The position numbers and the translations under genes are program-made. A DNA stretch of 64,000 bases, from NCBI GenBank assembly GCA_018417955.1, contig JACTVC010000001.1, positions 806,001 through 870,000 of the forward strand, in the 5' to 3' direction. Under the pieces are notes generated by a model. The model was not told the DNA's origin. It ran no database searches and saw only the letters and a list, made by a program, of their open reading frames with translations. Below, piece after piece: positions 21,917 to 34,458 of the stretch; the stretch's first letter is position 1, and each line of letters opens with the position of its first letter. This DNA is from Laccaria trichodermophora. Lineage: Eukaryota > Basidiomycota > Agaricomycetes > Agaricales > Hydnangiaceae.

Positions 21917-24900
21917 ATGAGTCGGCGTCCCACCTGTAAATATCACAACACCCCTCGCGGATGCCGTCAAGGCGCAACTTGTAAATTCAGCCATGACGGC
22001 CCTGCTACTCCTACCTCTCCCGTCAGTCGTCCCTCAGGGTCGCAATCTAGTCCAGCTCGTTCACAGAACACGCCGGCTGGTGTGTGCAGTTTCTATTGGT
22101 CGAGAGGAGACTGCAACCGCGGGTTTGAATGTCGCTACAAGCATATAACTCCGGATAGCCCTCAAACGACACCCTTTAGCCAAGGCTCTGCAACTACGGC
22201 CCCCTTCTCGGCTGAAGGTGGTTTGGCCAATATCGCTGGGTCAGGTGTCGATGCCTTCTTTTGTAATCCAGACCGGCCTCTATCACCTGCCGAAGCACAT
22301 AACCACCTCCGACGTTTTTTAGTTGACGACTACAGATTTCGAAAGACCTTCGACGTTTATGCTTTCCTCATTCCCTTTAACAGTGCCAATTCTTCCAATA
22401 CCTCTTGGGTGCGTGTTCGACGTTTGACTTTTGCGTCTTTTAAACTAGCATTGACACTGGTTTGACAATTCAGTCATCTGAAGACGGGGCAGTACGTCAT
22501 ATCGGTTTTGACAATCATCTGATCCTTTTCTCACTCCTTCACGTTATCAGTTGTTTCTTTCGAGTGTTGCAACGGTAAGTTCAATTACAATCCATTGCGA
22601 TGTGCAAGCACGAACATCATCTGCTGATAGGGAAATGGGTTGCTTCGCCTCAACGATATTCTTACTTGGTCGACTGTGGCTACAACAGCCGGATCAAATC
22701 CCATAATTCTCTCTTTCCAACGGGGTTACTTGCCTTTGCTGAGGGTAATCTATCCCTCATTGCTGCCACGCCGTTCTGACGAACCCTAGTTTATGTCGTC
22801 CAATTTTGTTGTCAAAAGTACCTTGAGTCATCTTGTAAAGCAAGTGCATATACCCATCCAATCTCTGAGATACTTACAACATTTCAATTAGTGGCCTTTA
22901 TATGCGGCTTCTGGACAACGTCGAAACGTTCAGCAAAAATGTAGAAACGTGCATGGATGCCATTATGGAAGCCCAAACGTTCAAAGACCCAAACTCGATG
23001 GCTGTCAAGGAACCTATGGGTGGCCAAGTAATGGATTCGTTGGCGACAATTCTTTTCGAGTACGTATTTTAAACAAGATGTGTAAGCCTAATCAAGCCCA
23101 TGTTAACAGGTGTTTGACGCGTTTCAAAAATGCGACGGCAACATACCCGCAATTAACCCCACTTGTCAAATGTCTCTGCAGATGGAACGAACTTTGGGCT
23201 GCTGGTGTCTCATCAGTAACTCCACGTTTTGGCGATGTTCTCAAGGACAACAAGAGCGTTAGAGACTATCTGATTTCACACCTCAAGGGTAAGGTGGAGC
23301 GCCTAGTCTCAATCGTTGACCGAGAACAAGCGAAGTTTGACCGAGTTCTTCGTAACACGACAATGTCTACATCAGCGAAAACGTCCCATGCATTGAAGGA
23401 AGGGCTTTTAGCTGCCTTACACACGACTTATGATGGTCCTGGAGTGCTTCGTGCTCAAGGGCCTAGACATGACAACGACTTTGTAGACATACAAGACATA
23501 CGTGTTGCACCAACTCACGACGAGCTGGTTTGTCATGCCCCACCCTTCCTACCAGCCAATATCTATGGCGCTCCTCATCCACTCCCACTGGAAAGCATGG
23601 AGAGATTGTTGGACATACAGTTTAGGTTGTTGCGAGAAGAACTCATGTTGGCATAACTTCGTTCTTCCAACCTAGCAGCCTGGCTAACTAAACATTTTCA
23701 TCAGCGCCCCACTTCGCACATCTGTGCAGTTGGTTCGGGATGATATGCTGAGTCTTCGACCCCGCACACAACTATCGGAAATTATTGCCAAGAGGGGTGG
23801 CAAGTATCGCGGGTTTGCAGGTGCCCAAGATAGCATCATGTTCAACGTCTACACGAATGTCGAGTTCTCCACATTGACTCCAGACTGGCGTGGGCTCTCT
23901 GTTAACCTTTCATTCGATGCTCCTCCTGGTCGGGCACGAGCAAGCCAGGCAAGGGCACGAGCGGCCTTCTGGGAGAGTATGAGCGGAAAACGGCTCATGG
24001 CGGGTGGCCTCATCGCACTCGTATGGAAATCCGAAGAGGATGTTGCCGTACAGCTTGGCACGATTTCTAGCTCTCTGCGTAACATCAGTGAATCCGCCAG
24101 ACAAAGTGCGGACAGGGTATCATCGAAGATCGTCTTCTTCGACCCCGCTGTAAATATCCGCATACTCGATGTTTTGAAAGACCCGTCAAGCGATGAAGCA
24201 AGCTCAAAGTTTCTCATAGAAGCACCAGTAATGTTTGAATCGATCCGGCCATTCTTGGAAGCTCTGAGGGCAGAACCAGAGTCCCTCCCATTCAATCAGT
24301 ATCTCGTTCAGGGACCGCCAGAATATCTCGTGAGGAGCACCATTGCTCCGCCCAAGTATGCTCAGCTACCTGGCTTTGCCTATCAGCTTGCATCATTATT
24401 CCCCTCTGAGGCAGGGATTAATGATCTCAAGCTGGTTGTTTCCAATACCAGTTCTGTAGCTGCTGCACGTGAGGCGTTGAAACAGAGTAGACTAGATCCC
24501 AGTCAAGCAGAAGCTGTCGTAGATGCACTTACCCGGGAGGTTGCGCTAATACAAGGGTACCACTCTGTCCTGTTCATATCCTACTTCCACTAATATTCTT
24601 TTTTTTCCAGTCCACCTGGCACAGGAAAGGTATTTATCTGTTCAAATCGTAGACGGTGCTCTTCTGATGGCATTGAACGTTCAGTCATATACAGGTGTCG
24701 AACTCCTGCGCATATTGAATCAACATGCAAAACCCATCCTTATGATACCTTTCACAAACCATGCCCTCGACCACCTTTTAACTAGTGTTTTGGACGCTGG
24801 CATCACAAAAAAAATCGTAAGGCTGGGGTCACGGTCTTCAGACGAAAGAATATCCAAGTACTCATTGGAGACTATCGAGTCTGTTTCTGGCCAGTCACGA

Positions 24901-27900
24901 TTGGATAGAATCTTTGCTCGCCATTACCGGGAACTGAAGCTTATCGAGGAGGAGATCAATATGCTAATGAGCAAGTTCAAGGAGACTTCGATCTCATCCG
25001 ACGACATTATAGATTTTATAAAAGTTCAGTATCCGGAACATTTTGAGCACATCCTCCAGCCACCGTCATGGGTTTCAACACTGCGAGACATGCATCTAGA
25101 AGACAGCGCGGGATATTTGACGGTAGATCGACATGGCAAGGCTGAAACAGAAGACAAGTCATTCTATGGGTTTTGGCTAGGGGGTCGTGATCTTGATTTC
25201 CTCGATCTACAAAACGCCCCAAAGCAAGAGTCACATATTGCATCGTATGAGGGAGTTATCACTTCACAAAATCGTTTTAACCTCTTATCCGAGGACACAG
25301 GAAGGAACGGCTCTATTTCCCCTCTTACCAACGACAAATCCCAGTTGGAGGATGGTGCTGCATCTGATTCAGAGGAAGAAGCCCTTGAGCCATGGGAGCG
25401 GTCTGGTGCATGGGAAGTGGAACAACCAGCCACCCCATCCACGCCACGCAATGTTCAGCAGGAAGCAGTGGCTACCGCGATTGAAGAGACCAGATCTCCA
25501 AAGGAATCAGATTCTTTACACTCATACCTCTCAGATCCCCTTCGTTTTTTCCATGCCCTCGGGTTTCTCTCCGTCCCTGCGACTGCATGCAGTGAACGTT
25601 CACTAGATGATTTACGTGACGAAGGGACCATGTGGACAATGTCAAGGTTGGAACGTCACCGTCTCCATGATTTCTGGACGGTGCGGGTCCGAGACGAAAC
25701 ATCCGAAAATCGTTTGCAGGAATTTGAGGACCTGCGAAGGAAACACGTCGAGATCTTGGAGGAATGCAACGAGAGAAAGGACGAGGTAAGTTCATTGCTA
25801 ACCCCAATCGTTCTCCATTACAACCGCACATGGCATAGGTTCGTCGCCAACTTCTCCGAGATGTCGACATTATCGGATGTACGACAACTGGTACGTGTTT
25901 CTCGAGCCTCCCAGACTCCGACTGATGGATTATAGGTGCTGCTAAGCTGACCACGCTTCTCAAGGCAGGTCCAATCTTAAAGAATTCCTATTAATTCCTT
26001 CGCTCATTTCCCTCAGAGAATTGGCCCTCGTATCATGCTGGTAGAAGAAGCTGGACAAGTTCTTGAGGCTCACGTTCTAGGAAGTTTGGTTCCCTCTGTG
26101 GAACATTTGATTCTCATCGGAGATCCTTTGCAATTACGACCAACGTTGAACAACTATTGTGAGACCTTTCTTGCCCAGCTTCTTGACATATTGGCTGTGC
26201 TGACTCTCTTGGAAAAAAAAAAAGCACTCTCAATGGAAAGTAAAGGAGGGAGTGAGCTATACAGGTTTGACATGTCGTTGATGGAGCGCCTTTCTTCGTC
26301 TGGGTTTCCTATGTCACAAATCGACGTCCAGCGACGGATGCGTCCAGAAATTTCAAACTTGATCCGGTCAGCACCAGTCAGAACCTTTCAAACGTACCCT
26401 TTGTTCTTATAATGGCTCACTCAGCGAAACTCTTTATCCGCGACTAATTGATCATGACATAGTCAAAGAGTATCCGAATGTCCGCGGTTTCACTAAAAAC
26501 GTGTTTTTCTTCAACCACAACCACAAAGAAAATGGTGGGTCTTTTGAAGAAACGACGAGCAAGTTCAACATGTTTGAGGTGGCTATTTACGTTCCCGTCC
26601 TCAATCACAGGTCGCTCACTGCACATCTAGGTTTCTATGATCAAAGATTTGGTACTATACCTTCTCAGGTATGTCGACGATCCTTTTTCAGATGAATCTC
26701 GAAACGATATCATTTTTAGACAAGGGACCTATTCCCAAGAAGGAGATATTGTCGTGCTTTGCGCTTACCTTGGTCAGCTTGCTAAACTTCGGGATGCTTT
26801 GTCAGAAGCAGTTGCTGTCGTGATTGACGAAAGGGACCAAGAAGCGTTAGCAGAGAAAGACGAAGAGAGGGATGACCTTGAAACACATGTGGGGCATGTA
26901 AAAGTTTCCCAGCGGGTATGTGATTTCCCTTTCTTCAAGCTCTCTTGTATCACTTTTTGAATCCAGGTTCGTCTGCGCACTGTGGACAATTATCAAGGAG
27001 AAGAAGCAAAGGTTAGCGTTCTGACTCTAGGTGGATTTATGCACTGACCTGCTTTATCTCGTCAGATCATTATTCTTTCATTGGTTAGAAACTCGGGCGC
27101 GGTGGGCGAGGACGCACGGGGGAATATTGGGTTTCTGAAGGTATGTTGTAATCCTATATTAATAAAGCAAACTGTTTACTTGAGGTAGTCGGAGAATCGC
27201 ACAAACGGTGAGACCCTTGCGGATGTCAGTTTCGTAGTCATTCACAAACATTTATTTTCAGTGGCTTTATCCCGAGCTAAAGAAGGATTGTACATTCTTG
27301 GAAATGCTGCACAATTGGCATCAAAGAGTCATATGTGGCGTGGTGTCATTGAACAACTGGAAGCTGTCGAGAGCATCGGAACTGCATTTCCTATAGCCTG
27401 CCAACGTCATCCGACTACTGTTGAGTATGTTTCAATGCCAGGGCAGTTACCGCAATTTGCGCCGGATGGTGAGTAAATATAATGTTAGTTGCGAGTCTTC
27501 TTGACAAGTCACAACAGGTGGATGCCTACTTTCATGTGATGCTCGACTTAAATGTGGTCATGGTTGCTCATACAAGGTATGAAATCGTCATCGTCTACTT
27601 TTTCGGTAATTCAGGGTAAAGTGTAGTGTCATCCGGATGATCCGAATCATGTGGCAGTTCTTTGTTCACAAGACTGCACAAGACTATGCTCTCGAGGACA
27701 TCCATGCGGGAAAGAGTGCTCTCAGCCATGTGGACCCTGCATGTTTGAGGTGGCCGAAGTTCAACTTCCTTGTCAGCACTCCTGCCCCTCCGTTCCATGG
27801 TGTGTTTTTCTCAATTATGGAATTGCGGTTGGCAAAAAACATTTACAAAATCATATGCAGCTATCGCCTAGATGATCTCGAAAATATCAGCTGCGACGTA

Positions 27901-30308
27901 ATAATGAGGAAGGCCCTCATAACCTGCGAACATTTTGCAGATATGGCCTGCTCAGCAGATCCTGAAAGTTATGTTTGCACGAAGCAGTGCGGCGGCGTCA
28001 CAACTTGCTGTGGGCGGGACTGTAGAGCACAGTGCCATCAATGCCAGATGAACAACGCAACCTCCCTCGAGAACATGCGCATTGACCGCAAGATTCATGT
28101 CCAACATATCTGCGAGAGGCTTCTTTATTGTGCTCACCGATGCTCGAAGCCATGTTCGTTGGATCACGAATGTGCGACAACATGCGAAGAAGAATGTCGT
28201 CAAAAGTGTGTTCACACCCGTTGCCGGAAAAGTTGCTCAACACCTTGCGCACCTTGCCAAGAGCCTTGTACCTGGTTAGTCTACCCACCGTCCAACATCT
28301 ATCCGTCGTTTGGCCAGCTCACCAGCAACGTAGGAATTGTGCTCATCAGCGTTGCGATGTACCCTGTGGCTCGGTATGTAAAACCTGCGAGTTTCTACGA
28401 AGAGGGTTAATGTGTTGGCTGCAATCTTTGGTAGGTTTGTACACGAATCCCTTGCGACAAGCGGTGTGATAAGAATCTGGCATGCGGTCATCAATGTCCA
28501 TCTGGTGCGTAAATATGTTACATCTGCAACTGCGTTAATCTACATTCAACGAATATAGTTTGTGGTGAAGACTGTTCGATCCAAGTCTGTCCCTTGTGTG
28601 CTCCCAACGAGCTTCAAGAAAAAACTGTAGACCTGGTCCTAGGGCTGACTCTTGCAGATATCGTGGTTGATGATGCGACTCTCGACAACTTGCTCATCAC
28701 ACTCCCCAGTTGTAAGCACTTTTTCACAGTCGAAACACTGGATGGTGTTTGCTCTCTCCACGATTTCTACAATTGTGGCGAGAGTGGCTGGGTTGGCTTA
28801 AGAGCCCCTCAGAATTCCTCAGGCGAAAGACGGAAACCACCTGTGTGCCCCACATGTCGCACGGCGATTACATCCCCTCGTTACGGCCGTGTGTTCAAGT
28901 CCGCCGACCTAGATATCTTGGAGAACAACGTCATATCTCGAATGTCACGCCAACTAAGCTCTATACAGAGATCATTCTCTGGAATGAACAAATCTGAAGT
29001 TGAGAGACAGCTGACGGACGCGATAACAAAGATTGAATCCGTTTCGTCCGTGCCCTGTCCCAAACACGCGCGAAAGGACGGTCGTCATGCTCGAGAGAAG
29101 ATTCTTACTGAGACTCGGAGCTCACCTTTGCCTTCAGAATATTTGATTCCCACCGAAACGCTCTTCACAATTTCACCTGCTATAGCATCCATCTGGAAGA
29201 AAGTTACTCAGCCTTTGATACAGATATATAGTCAAGCAACCAGAGTTGCCGATACGCGATCCGCACATCTGCGTGCATGGGAATCCGCGTTCTATTTCCT
29301 TTATCAGCAGGAAATGGATCTCGCAGTTGCGGACCCCGGTCGAGCACCAAGGCGACTGAAGGAGCATGCTTTGCGAGTGGCTCGAATGAATGTTGGACAA
29401 CCCCAGCCTCGTGGAGACAAGAGGTTTCTTGTGGAGGCTATTTGGGCAACCCTGCATATTCGTTTCTATCTGGCAGACTTGGCTCGGCTATGGCTGGAAG
29501 GCATTGGGGGGAAGAGAGATTATTCTCCACAGCAAAAACAAATGTGGGCTTGCTATGCCCTTTTCATCCTAAACTCTTGCGCACAAGATGTCCGGATTGC
29601 ATTGGACATAGCCGAAGAATCCGAAGGACGGCGTCAAATAACAAGGACCATGGTTTTACTCATGAGAGTAGATCTTGAGCGCTTTCGCCTCAATCTAGAA
29701 ATAATGCGACAAAGCGGCAAGCTGGGAGAAGAACGACGCAGGCTCGCTGACGATGCACTAGAAGAAAAAGAAATCGCGGATCAACATATTCGTGACGTCT
29801 ACAAGGCACATTGCGCCCGCCTTCCCCAAGATGGTGAAGAGTGGATAAAAACCCACTTTCTGGAAATAGCAACAACCATTCGAGATGAATGGGCGAATAT
29901 CGAAAAAAGTGTTCGGGCTGAAACCTTTTATCAGCCGGTGTCACTGGAGGAGAAGATTGCAATTGTGAAGGCTTTGGACTTTAGTACGTTCTGTGGACGT
30001 TTGTTTCACCGTCAACTCTGAGTCTGATTAACCTTAAAAGCTCACACTGGCCACTTTTACAATTGTCCCAATGGCCATACTTTTGTGATTACTGAGGTAT
30101 GTTGCTGACCTTGTATGTGGTGACGACGATGCTGACGGCTGTTTGACAGTGTGGAGGGGCAAATATGCGGTCGACCTGCCCAGAGTGTGGTGCCGGCATC
30201 GGCGGCGCAAATCACAACCTCGATTCTCAAAACACCCGCGCAATGGATTTTGAGGAAGTCGCTCGACAACAAGGCGCGGCACGTAGTCCATTTACGTGGG
30301 GTGTTTAA
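21917..30308 (+). CDS. CCCH-finger, UPF1-like helicase, NFX1-finger and RZ-finger protein (ZNFX1 type)
   Basis: A large protein (about 2,000 residues) in many exons. It starts at ATG 21917 with two CCCH fingers (CKYHNTPRGCRQGATCKFSH and CSFYWSRGDCNRGFECRYKH). A helical region (22.5-24.5 kb) is followed by SF1 helicase motifs: Walker A GPPGTGKS (encoded partly by a 19-base exon, 24611-24629), motif II VEEAGQ near 26040, motif III GDPLQLRP, VDNYQGEEAK, and VALSRAKEGLYILG near 27260. NFX1-type Cys fingers fill 27.5-28.6 kb. The last exons encode an RZ finger (HFYNCPNGHTFVITE, then CGGANMRSTCPECGAGIGG) ending at TAA 30306-30308. ZNFX1 relatives act in small-RNA silencing and RNA surveillance, and a similar role is inferred. 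Exon borders in the 22.4-23.7 kb and 27.4-28.6 kb parts are approximate. Confidence 0.85.
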
Positions 30309-30348
30309 CACAAGACCTCGATTCATACCATGTGACTCGCATAGCGAC

Positions 30349-30666
30349 TCACCCTTTTCCAAAGTTTGACGTATTACTGTTAGAAACGCCGTTTTTTGTT
30401 TCCAAAAGGCAAGCTTTAGGTCCTGAAGTAGCGAGAGGTAAGTAGCCGTCCCGTACAATCTTGTTTGGTGTCATGGCATCTATAAAGTCGCTGTGGAACA
30501 ACTGTACAGAGGAGGCTAAACTATATCCATTCACTGCCGTTTGCACAGCGTGAATCGTAATTTCGTGTTTGCTTCTGTTGTACCTGTTACCCTCAGGGTT
30601 TTTGTCACGGCAAATTGAACATCTGCAGGTCAGCAATTTCACGAGGAGAAAGGGATTCTTCTTCAT
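30349..30666 (-). pseudogene. Possible transposase N-terminal fragment
   Basis: A 105-codon frame from ATG 30666 contains CRCSICRDKNPEGNRYNRS and then a His. Cys-pair N-termini with an NP.G..Y.S...H pattern occur in Agaricomycete cut-and-paste transposases of the Plavaka/KDZ sort, by recollection. No catalytic part follows on either side, so this is at most a remnant. It abuts the 3' end of the helicase gene. Confidence 0.3.
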
Positions 30667-31199
30667 GCCAGATGATTATGTATCCAGAGACTTGAGTTGC
30701 CATGGGCAAGGGCTAGAGTGAGGTCGGACGCTGGTTCACCCAAGATACCTAAGATTTGCCTAAGATCTCATCCGTTCTGAGCCAGTGTGACAAAAAAACC
30801 CTGAGGACAACAGAAGCAAACATGAAATTTACGATTCATGTGTGCAAACGGCAGTGAAAGGCACTGTACGAGTGGTGCGCAACGAACTTTTTGATTGTTA
30901 CAGTCGTTTGCATAATGCTTTGCATTGGCTTTGCACAACGAATTTTTCAAAAACCTGTTTGGTTGTGTTGGGTAGCGTGATATTCGTCACACCCGTGCGC
31001 GAGGCCTGCCGCTATACTCGGCTTACAGTGGGCATCTTTGGGCCTTTGGCCGTTATGCAACAAGGATGTAAGGTAGTCAGTATTACCAATATTGTATGGC
31101 GGTTGTCCTGCACATTTAATCCCCGCACGCAACTTTCCGAGTGTGCACGCAACTTTCGACCAGTGCGCAACTTTTGGATGCTAAATTTGACTGCACAGC

Positions 31200-32060
31200 G
31201 CAACTTCCGACTATGTAAAGGCATCAACTCTTACATGTAATTCCTTTTAAACCACCCTCTAGCTACCCCAGCCCTACCTTCTACCACTTCATATAATTTT
31301 TATCTAAAATGACCAGGTCACAGTATGCCAATTTCGCACTTTTCACTGCTTTCTATTCATCTCCTTCATATTAATTCTTATAGTCATCCCCAGGCCATCT
31401 GCTTGGACCAAAGGGCATCCTCTAGCATGTGAATCAGTTGTTATACATAGTAATGAAGGTTATTGGCAAGACTGGTGATGTAACTGATGAGTAGTATGTC
31501 TCCTCCACCTCTCTCCATGCACCATCCTCCATGTAAAGTGCCTCCTATATTCTCATTGCTATACTGTGATACTACCTTTCTATCAAATAACATACATGAC
31601 ACACTAAATTACAGTATAAATAACAAAATACTCGAGAGTAACAGTGGCTCGAGGGATACGGGAGAACCAGTACCGGATTTGGTAGTTGGCAATGATCAAG
31701 CCGATAATTTTCGGATAATTCCGATCCTGATGATGGAATTTACCTTAGAAGGATATTGAGACTCCGCCTGCTTGCTTCTCATGTTGCAACGTCAAACCTT
31801 CTACGCTGTCACACGTTGACGAACATATGCCGCTTGCTGTCAAGCACAATGAGCTCGTACCTTAGTTTCAATGCAAATTATTTGATACGATAGATTCTGC
31901 AATTATACTCTACATACTATTTTGAAGTTGAAACAGAGAAAAGAAGATTTAGGCAATAAATAGATGTACACTATGTGAGCTCGCCGTGTTCAACGATGAT
32001 GAGAGACTTCGGGACGATGTTGAGGATTGCTTGGGTGACGTTGCATGAGAAATGCTAGAC
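31200..32060. other. AT-rich spacer within the inverted repeats
   Basis: AT-rich sequence with short frames only. I see no gene or RNA. Confidence 0.4.
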
Positions 32061-32379
32061 CAAACAACTGAATTTAGCATCCAAAAGTTGCGCGCTGGTC
32101 GAAAGTTGCATGTGCACTCGGAAAGTTGCGTGTGGGGATTAAATGTGCAGAACAACCACCATAATATTGAGGCCATGACAGCAACACGTTGTTCTCGCAA
32201 AGGGGTTTGTAGGTAATGATGTAATTGTCAAATTGCAACACATCCAGTGCCCCACATCTCAGAAGGTGTGCATGAGCACACCCTGGCTTTGGGCAATGAG
32301 GGGAGGCATCCACAAGAGATGATGGACCTCGCTGGCTGCAGCCTTCACACCGTCGACTACAGGCTGTTGGGCTCAAGGT

Positions 32380-32880
32380 AGTGTTGTTGGCGAAACTTCG
32401 CCATCTTGCCTCGCCACCTGGTGATCACTGGGTGGTGACCAAAAATTTCTGTAAAGGGGTGGCAAGACCTGGCGATCCACCAGGTGATATTCAGACTTTC
32501 AAATGTTTTCAGCTCACACTTCTCATATGAAAACATTCAAAATCATTATCAGCGGAGATTCAACAGTTCTGTTTCATTGAAATGGCATTCCAATTGATGA
32601 AAGCTTGATCTTTTGAATACATCTGCAGCGCAATTTGGAAGGTGCCGTGCTCCTCACTATCCATTATTGGTGCTACATTTGTGAAGCTCTCTGGATATTT
32701 CTGGCTAACTTGATCCTTACACGTCAACTAGAGCTTATGATACTGTTTTTTGTGTTCTGAGCAACTCACTGAATAAATATCCATCTCGCCAGTCTCGCCA
32801 CCATTCGCCAGGTTCCCATGCCAGCCGCCTCGCCACGCCGGCGACTGGCGAATGCTCTGGGAGGTTTTGCCATCAACACT
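32380..32880. repeat. Clusters of TCGCCA/TGGCGA words
   Basis: At 32385-32490 and 32785-32865 the words TCGCCA, CACCTGGTGATC and TGGCGA recur in both orientations (for example CGCCACGCCGGCGACTGGCGAATG). The two clusters face each other and could form hairpins. They look like the ends of a small non-autonomous element. Confidence 0.4.
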
Positions 32881-33460
32881 AGCTCAAGGCACCTGAAAAT
32901 GGGTTGAGTGTGACATTTTGGATCCTGTTCAAACAAGACCAAATATGTTTTGAAAAATCCATTGTGCAAGGCATTATGCAAACAACTGTAGTCCTTCAAA
33001 GAGAAGGCATAATCTTCGGTCCGCTTCCACATGCACTACGGAAGCTTACTGTCAGGGACAAAGGGCTTGAGTTTTTTGACGAATTTAAATATGTTGGAGT
33101 CACATCAACAAAGCATTGAAAGGTCGCAACCAAGGGGGTGCCGGCATTGAAAAAAAAGACCTGGGGTCGATTTTTTTTTAAGGCGACTTGAGGTGGACTG
33201 ACTAACTAACATAATCAGGCACGTGTCTAAAAATAGAAACATGACATCATCGGCATGAGCGCTTCCCCCCTGTGCCCTCTCCCAGAAGCTGCACAAGCCA
33301 CACAGACCCAGTTCCGGGGCGCTTGCCCAAGTTCAACACATTTGAGATGGAACTAGGCATATAACGTGAGTCGGAAATCAGTCAGTTCTCATAATGCAAT
33401 GCACTTACCCCCTGGGTCTCACAACCAGCTTGTTTGCATTCAAGGACCTCGTCCTCTGAG

Positions 33461-33871
33461 CTATTCTGCAAAGACAACTGTCCAGTGCGTCATGGTCTTC
33501 TCCTTTCCGAGGGACACGTTTGCGCTTGACCGCCCTGACTCCTCCTCAAGATCTTCAACTTCTGGTGACTCAGCAACCTCAGTGCGAGACATCTCATCAG
33601 TGAGTAATGTCGCTTTCGTGCCGCTTTCAGTGTTTAGATTGTTCTGAGACTGTTGGACGCGCAGAAAGTAAGTCTCTGTCATCAATCCAAAGGTATTGAT
33701 AGAACTTGCGCTGTCATTGATTGGCGCTTCTGATTCTCCCCCCTCAAAATTCATGGAATTTCGCACAGGAGCGAAATCATCCTGCGTCCAGTCTTCCCCA
33801 ACCCTGTCACTTTCTGCTCCCACCTCAAACTCCGTGGAATTTTGTGCAGGAGTGAAATCATCATCCTGCAT
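33461..33871 (-). other. Acidic ORF with an internal duplication, unknown
   Basis: An open frame of 136 codons beginning MQDDDFTPAQNSTEFEVGAE. The DNA contains two imperfect direct copies of about 55 bases (33750-33803 and 33827-33877), giving repeated (T)QDDF.P..NS..FE peptides. The composition is Asp/Glu/Ser-rich with no motif. It could be part of a transposon-encoded disordered protein. It is not recognised and no start context supports it strongly. Confidence 0.3.
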
Positions 33872-34035
33872 CCAGTCTTAATACCTTATATCACTCGTTT
33901 TTCTGGTGCTTTATGGGCCTCTATTGAAGCTGTAGTCCTCCAAGTACATTCTGTAGTCATTACATTATGCTACACGGTACTCAATTTGATTATTTAAGGC
34001 CCTCTGCCTGAGGCGTCCTTTTTTTTTCGCAGCCT

Positions 34036-34458
34036 GTGGCTGGACTAACTAACCGGGTCCTGGTACAGGATTCCCGGGCTGGTACCCCCTTGGTCGCAAC
34101 ATGGTTTTTTCAACTTTTGCAATGGAGTCTATGGTACTATCCCAGGGAGGGTATTCAGCTACACAAATTGCGAACAGATCCTCATCTCACCTTTGCTTGT
34201 GAGGTGATCATTGATGTGGATGATTCCTTCCTAGTCTTGCTGGAAGGTATGCAGATGCTGTTCCTGCATAGACTTTTAGGACTCCATTCAAGATCCATGC
34301 ATGCCGTTTTGTTCACAAAAACAGGGATTGTGCCCATCAAGTACCATTGCATTGCTCTGGCACTACATTGCTTGCAAATCTGCTATCATTGTTGTAACAC
34401 TGTGCCTGCCTACACCAAGGGAATAAAAAATTTCCTGGGTCAGAGATGGCACCCCTAG
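34036..34458 (+). pseudogene. Retroelement-like protein fragment
   Basis: A 140-codon frame including LRTDPHLTFACEVIIDVDDS, VLLEGMQMLFLHRLLGLHSR and MHAVLFTKTGIVPIKYHCIA. By recollection, such blocks recur in Agaricomycete LINE-like polyproteins downstream of the reverse transcriptase. No YxDD or endonuclease domain is adjacent, so this is a fragment. The assignment is tentative. Confidence 0.4.

Larger units (their letters stand above)
30893..32998. repeat. Nested inverted repeats about 2.1 kb apart
   Basis: Two pairs of inverted segments are nested. The outer pair is about 30893-30975 and 32920-32998, which share GTTTGCATAATGC, TTTTTCAAAA and TTTGGT blocks in opposite orientation. The inner pair is about 31088-31190 and 32066-32175, roughly 100 bases with only a few differences, including CTGCACATTTAATCCCC and CGACCAG.GCGCAACTTTTGG. 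The space between them has no gene. The symmetry suggests a decayed long-TIR or foldback element rather than chance. No target duplication was identified. Confidence 0.6.
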
